A DNA stretch of 64,000 nt from Myxococcus qinghaiensis (GTDB lineage Bacteria > Myxococcota > Myxococcia > Myxococcales > Myxococcaceae): assembly GCF_024198215.1 (NCBI RefSeq), contig NZ_JAKCFA010000020.1, forward strand, positions 124,001 through 188,000. The letters are read 5' to 3'. The notes under the pieces were generated by a model. It worked only from the letters and a program-made list of their open reading frames with translations. It searched no databases and was not told the origin of the DNA. The position numbers were made by a program, and so were the translations under genes. This document shows positions 17,115-23,978 of the stretch, one piece after another (positions within the stretch are counted from its first letter, which is position 1; every line of letters begins with the position of its first letter).

Positions 17115-17144
17115 AGGGCCTCCCGTGGGAACGCGGGAGGCCCT
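17115..17144. terminator. Bidirectional hairpin with perfect 11-base stem
   Basis: AGGGCCTCCCG (17115-17125) pairs with CGGGAGGCCCT (17134-17144) around 8 bases, between the convergent phosphatase and S74 lipoprotein genes. Confidence 0.8.
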
Positions 17145-17161
17145 GCTGTTTGGACCCGGGA

Positions 17162-18652
17162 CTACGGCCGCGCGGCGTTCGCGTTGACGACGGCCTCCAG
17201 GCGGGACAGGCCGCGCTTGAGCTCAGCCAGCTCGGCCTTGAGCGTGTCGACCTCGGCGGTCTTCTCGCGCAGCTCCCGCGTGCGGACCTCCAGTGCCTTG
17301 ATGGCGGCCAGATTCACTCCGTCGATGTCGAGCATGCCGATGCTCGTGTCGCCCGAGCCCAGGCCGAAGGCCGCCCGGAAGTCCTGCGCCATGGGGCCCA
17401 TGTGCAACACGCCGTCCTGCTCTTGCTTGTAGCGCCAGGTCGAGATGGGCAGCTCGGAGACCTGGGTCAGCAGCCGCTCGCCGTCGACGTTCCGGAAGCC
17501 CTCCTTCTGGTTGCGGTCCGACGTGCAGGTGAACGCGCCCGAGCCCGCGCCCAGGTCGCAACCCGTGGCGAGGTTGGCGCTGGAGCGCAGGCGGATGCCG
17601 CCCGCGGCGCGCACCATGAACTGGTTGTTGGCGGTGCTGGTGGCGAGGTCGGTCGTCGACTGGTCCCCCCAGATGAACGAGCCGGAGCGGCCGTCCGTCG
17701 ACACCCGCTGACCCAGCGCCATGCCGTAGTCGGAGTTCGCCGTGACGCGATATCCCAGCGCGAAGGAGCCCGTGCCGGTGGCGATGCTCGACAAGCCCAG
17801 GGCGGTGGCCGAGGTGCCCGTCGCGGAGTTCGTGATTCCCAACGCCACGCCGCCGGGGCCGCTGGCGATGCTGCCGTTGCCGATGCACACCGCGGAGGCG
17901 CCGCTCGCCACGCAGTTCTCACCCATGGCGAACGACGTCCGCCCGCTGGCGGTGGAGAGGTTGCCGCCCGCCCAGGAGAACATCCCGATTCCGCTCTCGT
18001 CCCACTGCGTCTCGGCATGGCCCGCGCGGAAGGCTCCCTTGTGGGGGGCCCACATGAGGCGTGTTCCCGTGCCCGTCATCGGGAGCGCGCCCTGGCCCGA
18101 CTCGCCTCGCGCCAGCAATCCGCCCGCCGAGTCCACGGTGAGCAGGGGGAAGGCCGTCCAGTTCACTCCGTCAGAGGCCGTGTTCTGGAGCTTCAGCAGG
18201 GCCGTGGGCGTGGCGATGGCCGTCGTCGCGTCGACGAGCACGTCGGACCGCGTCGTCATCCGCCCTCGCGTGGTGCCCGTCCCCGCAAGCGAGAACGAGG
18301 CCTCCTGCGCGAGCACGCCATTCTGGATGTAGTTGGTGCTGCCCGGCAGGGGCTGGCGCGCATCGCTGAGGCGCGGGTCGCTGCTCGGCACCGGCGCGTT
18401 GGCACCGCTCCCGTACGGGAGGCTCAGCACGTTGTCCTTCAGCTCCAGGCCCGTCCCCACCTGCCAGTTGGGTCCCACGGGGCCTTGTGGGCCCACGGGT
18501 CCCTGCGGGCCCGCGACGCCTTGCGGTCCAGCGGCGCCTTGCGGCCCCTGCAGTCCCTGGCTGCCCTGCGCGCCGTTTGCTCCATCGGAGCCACCACAGC
18601 CCAGGCCGGCGAAGACGACTCCCAGCGCGGCCAGCCACGTCCCGACCTTCAT
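17162..18652 (-). CDS. Lipoprotein with collagen-like repeat, trimeric head repeats and S74 autocleavage chaperone
   Basis: A 496-residue protein built like a phage tail spike but with a bacterial lipobox (FAGLGC, Cys ~19). Residues ~23-60 are collagen-like Gly-X-Y repeats (GPQGVAGPQGPVGPQG). Residues ~230-345 contain YadA-head-like GxxxxAxG repeats (GENCVASGASAVCIGNGS, ATALGLSSIATGTG). Residues ~372-475 are a peptidase S74 intramolecular chaperone with the CTSDRNQKEGF motif; Ser378 and the nearby Lys are the expected autocleavage residues. A C-terminal coiled coil (LREKTAEVDTLKAELAEL) follows. The design predicts a trimeric, outer-membrane-anchored fibre. It follows the phosphorylase-like gene on the same strand after a hairpin. 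Confidence 0.85.
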   Translation of the reverse strand: MKVGTWLAALGVVFAGLGCGGSDGANGAQGSQGLQGPQGAAGPQGVAGPQGPVGPQGPVGPNWQVGTGLELKDNVLSLPYGSGANAPVPSSDPRLSDARQPLPGSTNYIQNGVLAQEASFSLAGTGTTRGRMTTRSDVLVDATTAIATPTALLKLQNTASDGVNWTAFPLLTVDSAGGLLARGESGQGALPMTGTGTRLMWAPHKGAFRAGHAETQWDESGIGMFSWAGGNLSTASGRTSFAMGENCVASGASAVCIGNGSIASGPGGVALGITNSATGTSATALGLSSIATGTGSFALGYRVTANSDYGMALGQRVSTDGRSGSFIWGDQSTTDLATSTANNQFMVRAAGGIRLRSSANLATGCDLGAGSGAFTCTSDRNQKEGFRNVDGERLLTQVSELPISTWRYKQEQDGVLHMGPMAQDFRAAFGLGSGDTSIGMLDIDGVNLAAIKALEVRTRELREKTAEVDTLKAELAELKRGLSRLEAVVNANAARP

Positions 18653-18663
18653 TCGATTCCTCC

Positions 18664-18701
18664 TGGCGGATAGGGCGAGGAGCTTACCGCCCTACGCGCC
18701 A
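18664..18701 (-). terminator. Two-tier hairpin after the phosphorylase-like gene
   Basis: TGGCG (18664-18668) pairs with CGCCA (18697-18701), and inside it AGGGCG (18672-18677) pairs with CGCCCT (18688-18693). It lies between two co-oriented minus-strand genes, so it may separate their transcripts. Confidence 0.5.
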
Positions 18702-18726
18702 GGTCTTCTCGGGAGTTGGAGCACCT

Positions 18727-19923
18727 TCAGTGTCGTACCCCTGGGGCTGGCTGTCCGGCGATGACCGCCCAGGTGGTGAGCGCGCTGTTGACGCTGGTCC
18801 AGTACCCGTAGGCCTCGTAGTACCAGACGGCCCAGTGCGCCTGCATGTCGAGCCGGCTGGGCTCCGCCGGCAGGTCTCCGTTGATTTGAGGGTCGGAGGC
18901 GTTGCGGATGACGAGCCACAGGGGTGCGGTGTTACCCAGCTCCTCCGCCACCAGTCCGAGCACCGCGTCTCCCATCTCCACGCCCGCGCCGACGGCTTCC
19001 AGGCCGTTGCGCGAGGTGCCGAACTCGAAGAAGTCGGTGGTGAGGATGGGGTGGAAGGCGGGCATGTCCCTGGCGTCGAGCTTGATGTCGGGGCTGTTGC
19101 GCGGGCCCGGGAGCAGGGGGCCGTTGAAGGCGTAGCGCTTGGTGGGGGGCCCGAAGTCCGGCTCGCCGAGCTGCGGCGCGTGCTGGGCCATCAGCCGCTC
19201 CGCGTCGTCGAAGTAGCGGGTGGGGACGTCAAACTCACAGCGGTAGGTCTTGTCGTTGAAGGGCTCGTTGCGGAACTCCTGGGACAGGCGGAAGCGGGCG
19301 GCGCGAGTGACGATGACGTCACCCAGCTCGTGGTCCGCGAAGGTCGCCCCCGCGGTGCCCACGGTGATGACCATGCGAGGCTTCACCTCCCGCAGGAGCT
19401 GGTGGAACAAGTCTTTCACCGGCAGCGTCGCGGTGCCGGCGCCGGTGCGCACGCCGTCCTGGTTGAGGTGCAGCTCCGACTTGAAGCACAGCACGCTCCG
19501 GCCGCCGATGTCGGTGAGGAACCAGCTTCCCAGGCGCTGCACGCGCTGGGCGGGCGCCGACTTGCGGATGAGCGGCTGGTAGTGGCTCTGGAAGTTCCTG
19601 TCGTACGGGTACCAGGCGGTGCGCCGGACGCCCGGAGTGAGGGTGTCCGCCAGGGCTTCGACCTCGGCGACCGTCCAGGTGACGACCAGGTAGTCGGCCT
19701 GCGGGAGCGCGGCGCCGGGCTGGGGCGGGGTGGGCAGTCGCGGATGGGGCCGGGGCTCCAGGCCCGTGGGCCACGTCAGCCCCAGTGCCACCTCGGCGGG
19801 CAGGGGGCCGCCTCGCGGCAGGGCCGTCGCCTCCAGCGGCTGTTCGTCCACCGTGGCGCCGTATTCGATGATGTGCCGGGCAATCAGCTCCGGGCTGCTC
19901 AACAGGGTGTGGGGATTGGGCAT
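18727..19923 (-). CDS. Nucleoside phosphorylase-superfamily protein
   Basis: A 398-residue protein with PNP/UDP-phosphorylase-type features in its C-terminal two thirds: MVITVGTAGATFADHELGDVIVTRAARFR (~222-250) corresponds to the VGxAGA...GDVVV core of MTA/SAH nucleosidases and purine phosphorylases. GVEMGDAVLGLVAEELG followed by IRNASDPQ corresponds to the ExE and R-SD motifs that hold ribose and base. The N-terminal ~110 residues, with WPTGLEP and ADYLVVTWTVAEVEALAD, are less typical. It may be an N-glycosidase or phosphorylase on an unknown nucleoside, or a sensor using that fold. The ATG at 19923 is chosen because earlier in-frame sequence lies inside the nitroreductase gene. Confidence 0.6.
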   Translation of the reverse strand: MPNPHTLLSSPELIARHIIEYGATVDEQPLEATALPRGGPLPAEVALGLTWPTGLEPRPHPRLPTPPQPGAALPQADYLVVTWTVAEVEALADTLTPGVRRTAWYPYDRNFQSHYQPLIRKSAPAQRVQRLGSWFLTDIGGRSVLCFKSELHLNQDGVRTGAGTATLPVKDLFHQLLREVKPRMVITVGTAGATFADHELGDVIVTRAARFRLSQEFRNEPFNDKTYRCEFDVPTRYFDDAERLMAQHAPQLGEPDFGPPTKRYAFNGPLLPGPRNSPDIKLDARDMPAFHPILTTDFFEFGTSRNGLEAVGAGVEMGDAVLGLVAEELGNTAPLWLVIRNASDPQINGDLPAEPSRLDMQAHWAVWYYEAYGYWTSVNSALTTWAVIAGQPAPGVRH

Positions 19924-19991
19924 GACGCACCTCCAGCGTCTCCTCTTGAAGCTAGGCGCGACGCGGGGGCGAGGCCCGGTGCCCCGCCTGC

Positions 19992-20723
19992 TCAGTGCTC
20001 GATGACCGCGTCCGCGAGTGCCCTGCGCCAGCGCGGCTCCAGCCGTGCGTCCGGACTGCGATGGCCCAGGGCGATGACAATCGGAATCACCGTGCCGCGC
20101 GGCAGCCCCAGTGCCTTGGCCACTCGGGGCGCGTCGAAGCCCTCCATGGGGCAGGAGTCCAGGCCACGCGCGGACGCCGCCAGCAGCAGTGTCTGGGCCG
20201 CGTAGATGCCGCTGCGCGCCGCCCAGTTGCGCATGCCCGACGTGCCGATGGGCAGGAGCGAGTGCACGGGGTTCAGCAGTGACAGCAGGGCGCGCATGGG
20301 CGTCCAGAGCAGCAGCGGGGCCCACTGGAGGAAGCGGGTGAACTTGCGGACCTGCCCCAGGTGGTAGGTCCTGGAGCGGGCATCCAGGTCCGAGGCGTGC
20401 TCGACGTGCTCCAACTGGCGCGCCGCCGTCCTGAGGCCGATGCGTCGGCTGGCGACGACGACGATGAGCGTCGACGCGGAGCGGGCCGCGCGCTGGGCAT
20501 GGCAGGCCTCCGCCACGCGCTGCTTGAGGCCCGTGTCCTTCAGCCAGTGCAGTTCATAGGGCTGGAGGTTGCCGCTGGAGGGGGCCAGCAGCGCGGCCGC
20601 CAACACCGCGCGCACGTCTTCGTCCGGAAGGGGCGCGCCGTCGAAGTCGCGCACGGCGCGGCGATGCTCGTTGACCTCGCAAAAGTGGCTCCAGCGGGGC
20701 TCGGTGTGGCTCTGGTCTGTCAT
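19992..20723 (-). CDS. Nitroreductase family protein
   Basis: FMN-dependent oxidoreductase family, 243 residues. The N-terminal motif RRAVRDFDGAPLPDEDVRAVL...APSSGNLQPYEL is the FMN-binding and dimer segment. GIYAAQTLLLAASARGLDSCPMEGFD and ALGLPRGTVIPIVIALGHR are the second flavin-contact region. A hydrophobic insertion (FLQWAPLLLWTPMRALLSLL) in the middle is longer than in NfsB and may associate with membranes. The ATG at 20723 is preferred; an upstream in-frame ATG at 20765 would place the TetR operator inside the gene. Natural substrates are unknown: nitroaromatics, quinones or flavin. Confidence 0.87.
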   Translation of the reverse strand: MTDQSHTEPRWSHFCEVNEHRRAVRDFDGAPLPDEDVRAVLAAALLAPSSGNLQPYELHWLKDTGLKQRVAEACHAQRAARSASTLIVVVASRRIGLRTAARQLEHVEHASDLDARSRTYHLGQVRKFTRFLQWAPLLLWTPMRALLSLLNPVHSLLPIGTSGMRNWAARSGIYAAQTLLLAASARGLDSCPMEGFDAPRVAKALGLPRGTVIPIVIALGHRSPDARLEPRWRRALADAVIEH

Positions 20724-20731
20724 GCGCCCAG

Positions 20732-20766
20732 AATGTAAGTTGGAGCTTGTCTTCACAACTTGCATT
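20732..20766. promoter_or_regulatory. Inverted-repeat operator between nitroreductase and TetR genes
   Basis: AATGTAAGTTG (20732-20742) and CAACTTGCATT (20756-20766) match in 10 of 11 positions as an inverted repeat, separated by 13 bases. It fills most of the 55-base gap between two divergent start codons, the classic position for a TetR-family operator controlling both genes. Confidence 0.75.
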
Positions 20767-20778
20767 CAGGACACCGTG

Positions 20779-21438
20779 ATGGCCGCGCGAAAGCCCAGGA
20801 CCTCTCCCCGCAAGCAGCCGAAGCAGGAACGCTCCGTCGCGACGGTCGACGCCATTCTGCAAGCCGCGACTTACATTCTGGTCCGTGACGGCTGGGAGGG
20901 CTTCACCACCAACCGCGTGGCGGAGCGGGCCGGGGTGAACATCGCCTCGCTCTACCAGTACTTCCCCAACAAGGAAGCCATCGTGGTGGAGCTTCAGCGT
21001 CGCCACGTCGCGAAGTCACGGGGCGGGATGCAGGGAGCCCTCGCCGGGCTGCGAGCGCAGAAGACGCTCCCTCGCGTGCTCGACCTCGTGGTGGAGGGCG
21101 CCATCGCCGAGCACCGCGTGGCGCCGGAGCTGCACCGCATCTTCTCCGAGGAGCTGCCGCGCTCGGCCCGCGCGCCCTCGGGCGTGCCCGATGCGCAGGT
21201 GGAGCGCTTCTGGGCGGAGGTGCTGGAGCCCTTCGCGCGCAACGTGCCAGACCTGCCGCTCGCGGCCTTCTTCGTCCGGGTGACGCTGCACGCGGTGATT
21301 CACGAGGCGGCCACGGCGCGGCCGGAGCTGCTGGCGCGGCCCGACTTCGCCCGGGAGGTGGTGTGCCTGCTCGACCGCTACCTTCGCCGGGCGGCCCCGG
21401 CGCGCACACGGACGCGCGCGCGGGGATCCCGGGTTTGA
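20779..21438 (+). CDS. TetR/AcrR family transcriptional regulator
   Basis: A 219-residue repressor-type regulator. The N-terminal helix-turn-helix is clear: VDAILQAATYILVRDGWEGFTTNRVAERAGVNIASLYQYFPNKEAIV, written here only as landmarks at residues ~25-70 with TTNRVAERAGVN and LYQYFPNKE. A Lys/Arg-rich N-terminal arm (RKPRTSPRKQPKQER) precedes it. The C-terminal ligand domain is unclassified. It is divergent from the nitroreductase with a shared inverted-repeat operator, so it very probably controls that gene and itself. The ATG at 20779 is taken because it begins just past the operator. Confidence 0.9.
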   Translation: MAARKPRTSPRKQPKQERSVATVDAILQAATYILVRDGWEGFTTNRVAERAGVNIASLYQYFPNKEAIVVELQRRHVAKSRGGMQGALAGLRAQKTLPRVLDLVVEGAIAEHRVAPELHRIFSEELPRSARAPSGVPDAQVERFWAEVLEPFARNVPDLPLAAFFVRVTLHAVIHEAATARPELLARPDFAREVVCLLDRYLRRAAPARTRTRARGSRV

Positions 21439-21448
21439 ATGGGCGGGG

Positions 21449-22456
21449 TCAGCGAGGTGACTCGCGCCACGTGTGGGGGCACGCGCGGCACTGGCGGGCC
21501 TTGGACGTCCGGGCGGGGGCGCCACACTTCGGGCAGCGGTTGATGATGACTGTGTCCGGATGCTCCGCGAGGAGCCTGCGCTCCAGGGCGCGGCCCAGTC
21601 CCGCCTTCCCCTCGGCGAGCAGCGCGAGGACCTCTGGATTGTCCGTGGCCCAGCGCGGCCCTTCCTCCGTGTTGAAGGTCTCCATCCGCGCGGCCTTCGA
21701 CTCTGTGTCCGTCACGAGCCGCCAGTAGTTGTCGAGCAGGTACTGGAGGAGCGGGTCATTGGCGGGCCGGCGCTCCGGCGGAAGGGGAAGTCCCAGTCCT
21801 TCATTGACGGTGTGTCGGCCCGTGTCGCCCCGAGCGATGGCGGCGCTCTCGTAGGTCAGCAGCTGCTTCATGAGGGAAGACGCGCCCACCTGCCGGATGC
21901 GCTCCACCTCCCGCAGCGCCTCTTCGCCACGCCCCGCACGGCGCAGCAGGTCCACCAACTGGACGCCACGCCAGCCTTGCCAGTCGGGCTCCTCTCGACG
22001 CTCCCAGTGCTTGAGCGGGGGCGCGTTCAGGAGCAGGTCGGCTGCTTCGGAGCGACAGCGTCGGGCGAGGTCTTCCAGGCCCGCATCATCCGCCACCCAG
22101 GCGGCATGTGTTCGGACCTGGGCGGAGTCCCGCACGAGCCCCTCCGCGTCTTGGAGGAGCGCCAGGCACATGAACTGGTTGAGCAGGGCCGGGGCCCCTG
22201 GATGGTGGAGGCGCGTGCGGTAGGCCTCGGATTGGACCACGTTGCGGGCACTGGGGGCCGCCTGGGTGAGGGTCATCGCGCAGTAGCCACAGGCGGGACA
22301 CGTCTGAACCCAGACGTCCATGGTCGAGCGCGCCATCTCGGAGGGGCGCCCATCCAGGTCGGGGCGCTCGAAGGTGGTGACGCACTGGAGGGTGCGCTGC
22401 TCGCTCACGCTGTCGCAGACGGCGCACGTCACCGGCTTGAGGGCATACTTGGTCAT
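21449..22456 (-). CDS. Zinc-ribbon protein of unknown function (DUF2225-like)
   Basis: A 335-residue cytoplasmic protein. An N-terminal CAVCDS (~11-16) and CPACGYCAM (~54-62) make one zinc cluster like that in DUF2225 proteins. A C-terminal CPKCGAPARTSKARQCRACPHTW (~308-331, given as two CxxC pairs) is a second zinc ribbon. The middle is helical and TPR-like (LLNQFMCLALLQDAEGLV, GVQLVDLLRRAGRGEEALRE). The start at 22456 has a good ribosome site (GAAAGGAA). It is convergent with the TetR gene (10 bases apart) and divergent from the next ECF gene. No function can be assigned. Confidence 0.72.
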   Translation of the reverse strand: MTKYALKPVTCAVCDSVSEQRTLQCVTTFERPDLDGRPSEMARSTMDVWVQTCPACGYCAMTLTQAAPSARNVVQSEAYRTRLHHPGAPALLNQFMCLALLQDAEGLVRDSAQVRTHAAWVADDAGLEDLARRCRSEAADLLLNAPPLKHWERREEPDWQGWRGVQLVDLLRRAGRGEEALREVERIRQVGASSLMKQLLTYESAAIARGDTGRHTVNEGLGLPLPPERRPANDPLLQYLLDNYWRLVTDTESKAARMETFNTEEGPRWATDNPEVLALLAEGKAGLGRALERRLLAEHPDTVIINRCPKCGAPARTSKARQCRACPHTWRESPR

Positions 22457-22662
22457 GACGGATTCCTTTCGGTGTCGGCCGGTGGGGCCCGCCCGCCGGG
22501 AGCAAGTCGACTGCTTCCCGTCAAGCCGAGAAGAAAGGGCCCGGGAAATGTCCCACGGATTGAAGGTCATGCGTCTCGCTTCGCGGGGCGAGCCTCCCCC
22601 GACGCCCGTACCGGGCGAGACTGACGGTGGGGGCGAGTATCGGCCCAGGGCGAGGTGCTTCC

Positions 22663-23211
22663 GTGCGCGAGCCGGTGAACGAGGTCGAGCAGACCGAGGG
22701 CTACTACCGTCGCTACGGTGAGGCCGTGCATCGGCGTTGTCTGCGATTGCTCGGCGACGAGGCGCTGGCCTGGGACTCCACGCAGGAGGTGTTCCTGCGT
22801 GTCCATGCGAACCTCAAGCCGCTTCGCGCCGCGGACTCTCCATTGTCGTGGCTGCTCACCGTGGCGGACCGACAGTGCTTCTCGGTGCTGCGCCGCCGTC
22901 GCACCGAGGCCACCCACGCGCTGACGCAACTGGCACCGCCGGACGCCCACGCTGCACCGGAGGCCGCGCTGGAGCGACTGCTGGTGGATGCGGACGTGGT
23001 GAGGCGCGTCCTCGCCCACTGTCCCGAGGACGTCCAGCGCATCGTGGCCCACCGCTTCCTCGATGAGATGGAGCAGGAGCAGATCGCCACGCTGCTCGAC
23101 GTCTCGCGCAAGACGGTGCAGCGCAAGTTGCAGACCTTCTTCGACACCGCCCGACGACTCCTGGAAGTCGCCCCCCGGCCCGAGCCGCGAAAGGGAACGG
23201 CCCCCGCATGA
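22663..23211 (+). CDS. ECF-type RNA polymerase sigma factor
   Basis: A 182-residue ECF sigma factor. Region 2 spans ~10-75 (YYRRYGEAVHRRCLRLLGD, DSTQEVFLRVHANL, SWLLTVADRQCFSVLRRRR). Region 4 spans ~110-165 (CPEDVQRIVAHRFLDEMEQEQIATLL, VSRKTVQRKLQTFF). The GTG at 22663 with GAGGTG upstream is preferred to an earlier in-frame GTG without a ribosome site. Its stop overlaps the start of the membrane protein by 4 bases (ATGA), and that gene overlaps the caspase gene by 4 bases. The three therefore form a translationally coupled operon. In this family the third gene is often the direct output, but that is inference here. Confidence 0.9.
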   Translation: MREPVNEVEQTEGYYRRYGEAVHRRCLRLLGDEALAWDSTQEVFLRVHANLKPLRAADSPLSWLLTVADRQCFSVLRRRRTEATHALTQLAPPDAHAAPEAALERLLVDADVVRRVLAHCPEDVQRIVAHRFLDEMEQEQIATLLDVSRKTVQRKLQTFFDTARRLLEVAPRPEPRKGTAPA

Positions 23212-23978
23212 GCACCTCCTCCATTCCTCGCTTCCCGGGCGTGCCGGACCTCCTGCTGGAGCGCTACCTGTGTGACGAGCTCTCCGCGGAAGAGGCCCGG
23301 CACGTGGAAGACGCGGCGAGCGCCTCGCCCGCGTTGGCCGCGCACCTGCGCGAGCGACGGGCCGAGAAGGCCGCCTTCGCCCTGGTGCGTCCCTTCGGTC
23401 CGATGCGGGCGCGACTGGAGGCGCCGCGGCCCAGTCGCTGGCGGGTGCTCTGGCGCTGGAGCCAGCCCGTGCTGGTGCTCGGCGTGGTGTTCGCGGCGAT
23501 GCTGCCTCGAATCCTCTCGCTCCAGGAGGTGGAGCAGGTGCGCGTGCGCGGCGGGCTCACCGCGCGGGTGCTCGTCAAGCGAGGCGACGTCGTCTTCGAG
23601 CAGGGACCCGGCGCGGTGCTGCGCGCTGGAGACCGGGTGCGCGTGGAGGTGGAGGACGTGGATGGAGGCGCGCTCTACCTGCTGGCGCTAAGCGAGCATG
23701 GACGCGTCACGCCGCTCCAGGGCTTTCCCGCCACGGGCGGCCCGCTGTCCATGGCGGCGGGCCGGTGGGTGTTGCCCGGGAGCCTGGAGCTGGATGCCGC
23801 CCCCGAGCAGGAGGCGCTGGTGGTGGTGCTCGCATCCGATGCGTGGAATGCCCCATCGCCCGAGGCCGTCCAGCGCTGGCTGGAGCAGGCGACGCGAGAG
23901 GCGGAGTTCCCACCGTCACTCACTCCGCTTCCCGGCACCCGCCACGCCGTGCGCGCGCTTCCAAAGGAGCTGCCTTGA
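23208..23978 (+). CDS. Single-pass membrane protein, probable anti-sigma factor
   Basis: A 256-residue protein between an ECF sigma and a caspase gene. The N-terminal cytoplasmic ~80 residues (LLLERYLCDELSAEEARHVE) are the helical start of anti-sigma domains but lack the HxxxCxxC zinc motif. One membrane helix at ~85-107 (PVLVLGVVFAAMLPRIL) follows. The exported part (VLVKRGDVVFEQGPGAVLRAGDRVRVEVE, seen as the GDRVRVEVE core) resembles a FecR/DUF4384-type beta domain. It overlaps both neighbours by 4 bases. Function as the anti-sigma partner rests on position and topology, not on a family hallmark. Confidence 0.72.
   Translation: MSTSSIPRFPGVPDLLLERYLCDELSAEEARHVEDAASASPALAAHLRERRAEKAAFALVRPFGPMRARLEAPRPSRWRVLWRWSQPVLVLGVVFAAMLPRILSLQEVEQVRVRGGLTARVLVKRGDVVFEQGPGAVLRAGDRVRVEVEDVDGGALYLLALSEHGRVTPLQGFPATGGPLSMAAGRWVLPGSLELDAAPEQEALVVVLASDAWNAPSPEAVQRWLEQATREAEFPPSLTPLPGTRHAVRALPKELP

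Noticed and set aside
17162..18652. Prophage remnant, suggested by the S74 tail-spike domain
   Set aside because: No other phage gene, attachment repeat or compositional change was seen nearby, and the protein has a bacterial lipobox.
20724..20765. Longer nitroreductase start at 20765
   Set aside because: It would translate through the inverted-repeat operator and adds 14 residues not typical of the family.
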